In this document: piece by piece, positions 62,967 to 64,000 of the stretch
Position numbering within the stretch: position 1 is the stretch's first letter
Layout of the letters: each line of letters opens with the position of its first letter
Assembly (NCBI GenBank): GCA_030374765.1
Contig: JARGXX010000122.1
Location: forward strand, 36,042-100,041
Direction of reading: 5' to 3'
DNA: 64,000 bases
Origin: Agarophyton chilense
Taxonomy: Eukaryota; Rhodophyta; Florideophyceae; Gracilariales; Gracilariaceae
Notes under the pieces: model-generated
The model's database searches: none
What the model was told of the DNA's origin: nothing
Seen by the model: only the letters and a program-made list of their open reading frames with translations
Translations under genes and position numbers: made by a program

Positions 62967-63911
62967 TCAACTCAGAGCCATATTCCTCGTGGACGGTGAC
63001 ATGGGAGAAACAAAAATCGATCCGATTTGTTTTGGAGATCTTTGTGTCTTCATGATGCCCATAGCACTCTGCAACAATTTACGATCAATATCCCCAAACA
63101 TTTTCTTTTGTTCCCTTCCCTGACGGCGGCTTGCCCGTCTGGAAAGGTCATTCAAACCTTCTGAAGCTTGGTCGTCTGCCTTACTCGCTCGCAATGCTTC
63201 CGCTAATCTCTTTGCATCTCGGCCTCCATTATCTTCGCCCGTCAGTACGATGAAGTTGCTCATGTAAGGCACAAACACTTCGTTATAGAAGCGAATGATA
63301 TCGCCTGTCTCTTCAGCCGTCGATTCCGGTCGTGGCCCACTATCATCGGCAGCATCTTCCGCCAACAAATGCCCGAAATCTCCGAGAAAAATGTTACGGG
63401 ACACTGGTGGAGAATTGCTCAGAAATGTGGAATCACTTGTGTGCTCCAATTGATTGTAGTGCCACACGATATGGCGGAACTGCAGTTGGATATGTTGGAT
63501 CTTGGCCACGCCATCTACCACAAACAGGATGATCAAGTCAATATGTCTGTTGACTGTCAAATTCCATCTGCACCACAGAGCATACTGCACGCTTTTCCAC
63601 ACTGCCGAACGAAGGTTGGTGGGGCCAAGTCTTCCTAACAAATCCCCTATTCTAGTGCTTGCCAGGGCAAACAATTTTTCAAAAAAGAAGTCTAGAACTC
63701 TTGCTCTGGCTTCAACATCTCCGTACAGTCGTTCCGGACGCCCCATTTCTTTCAACCTTAGTGTGATCATCGCCTTTGTTTCTATACGTTGTCCTTCTTC
63801 GATCTTCTGCTTTTGCGGCGTAATCGGGGATTGTTCTACACTTTCTGGCTGTTCATTATGTTCTAGTGACTGGTCGGACATCTGTGTGTTCACCAACACT
63901 CGCTCCGACAA
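62967..63911 (-). CDS. Retinoblastoma-related protein, 3' exon(s) with pocket B
   Basis: Cell-cycle regulator of the RB family, which represses E2F-driven S-phase genes in the nucleus. About 314 codons match pocket B: RVLDFFFEKLFALASTRI (helix after the spacer), RSAVWKSVQYAL, RHIDLIILFVVDGVAKI, and GDIIRFYNEVFVPYM, followed by a basic tail and IFVSPMSPSTR, like the conserved end of RB proteins. Pocket A is absent and must lie upstream, beyond the window. The frame opens after a TAA near 63935 and the codon at 63911 is TTG, so this is not the gene start. CACACAG just before ATGTCCGACC could be a splice acceptor near 63880. TGA stop at 62969-62967. RB identification is from remembered family patterns. 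Confidence 0.75.
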   Translation of the reverse strand: MSERVLVNTQMSDQSLEHNEQPESVEQSPITPQKQKIEEGQRIETKAMITLRLKEMGRPERLYGDVEARARVLDFFFEKLFALASTRIGDLLGRLGPTNLRSAVWKSVQYALWCRWNLTVNRHIDLIILFVVDGVAKIQHIQLQFRHIVWHYNQLEHTSDSTFLSNSPPVSRNIFLGDFGHLLAEDAADDSGPRPESTAEETGDIIRFYNEVFVPYMSNFIVLTGEDNGGRDAKRLAEALRASKADDQASEGLNDLSRRASRRQGREQKKMFGDIDRKLLQSAMGIMKTQRSPKQIGSIFVSPMSPSTRNMALS

Positions 63912-64000
63912 ATTCTCTTTTGGTTAGAACGGTTTCTGCTCATCTTGCGTACAAAGGAAATCTCGACTACATGCTTGAAGAACTCGTACCAGAGGCGAGT

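Noticed and set aside
63332..63927. Plus-strand frames across the RB-related gene
   Set aside because: They lie opposite a recognisable pocket-B sequence and show no domain.
1..64000. CRISPR arrays, rRNA or complete tRNA genes
   Set aside because: None seen; the only tRNA-like sequences are the truncated heads of the two dispersed repeats and the retroelement primer sites.

Overview
This is nuclear DNA of a eukaryote. It has C2H2 zinc-finger genes with a GT-AG intron, Ty1/copia and Ty3/gypsy LTR retrotransposons (one gypsy relic with a chromodomain), and part of a retinoblastoma-family gene. The lineage cannot be fixed from sequence alone. The mix of odd copia elements and a chromovirus with a retinoblastoma-type gene fits an alga or other protist; a red alga is my guess, held weakly. 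Almost everything except the retinoblastoma-related gene at the right edge is repetitive.

Region 1 (about 0.5-28.3 kb) is the striking part. A 2,518-bp unit is repeated head to tail ten times (1943 to about 26822), nearly without change. Each unit carries one C2H2 zinc-finger gene, followed by the decayed remains of a fourth finger and an inverted, truncated copy of that same gene tail, so each unit ends in a fold-back. The tenth unit has lost fingers 2 and 3 and meets an inverted, frameshifted paralogue of the gene (27683-26881, minus). Beyond it, and in the left flank, lie two inverted arms of about 615 bp (513-1130 and 28307-27690). The whole 27.8 kb is therefore an inverted-repeat-bounded amplification.

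Region 2 (29.4-39.1 kb) is a copia-type retrotransposon (element A) as a tandem dimer: LTR-body-LTR-body-LTR with one pair of flanking 5-bp target duplications. Its primer-binding site matches the anticodon arm of initiator tRNA-Met and contains the Gag start codon. Each body has one UAG inside the integrase zinc-binding domain and a later -1 frame change before reverse transcriptase. The two bodies differ at only two positions that I noticed.

Region 3 (40.3-63 kb) is a retroelement graveyard, mostly on the minus strand: a copia element with short LTRs (D, 40.3-45.0 kb), a copia pol relic related to element A (C, about 45.5-47.5 kb), two gypsy/chromovirus relics (G2 48.4-49.5 kb, G1 51.7-54.2 kb), two direct 446-bp tRNA-like repeats (47518 and 54227), and a diverged relative of element A with its own LTRs (B, about 56.2-61.4 kb). 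At the right edge the minus strand encodes the pocket-B half of a retinoblastoma-related cell-cycle regulator (62967-63911), the one convincing ordinary host gene.
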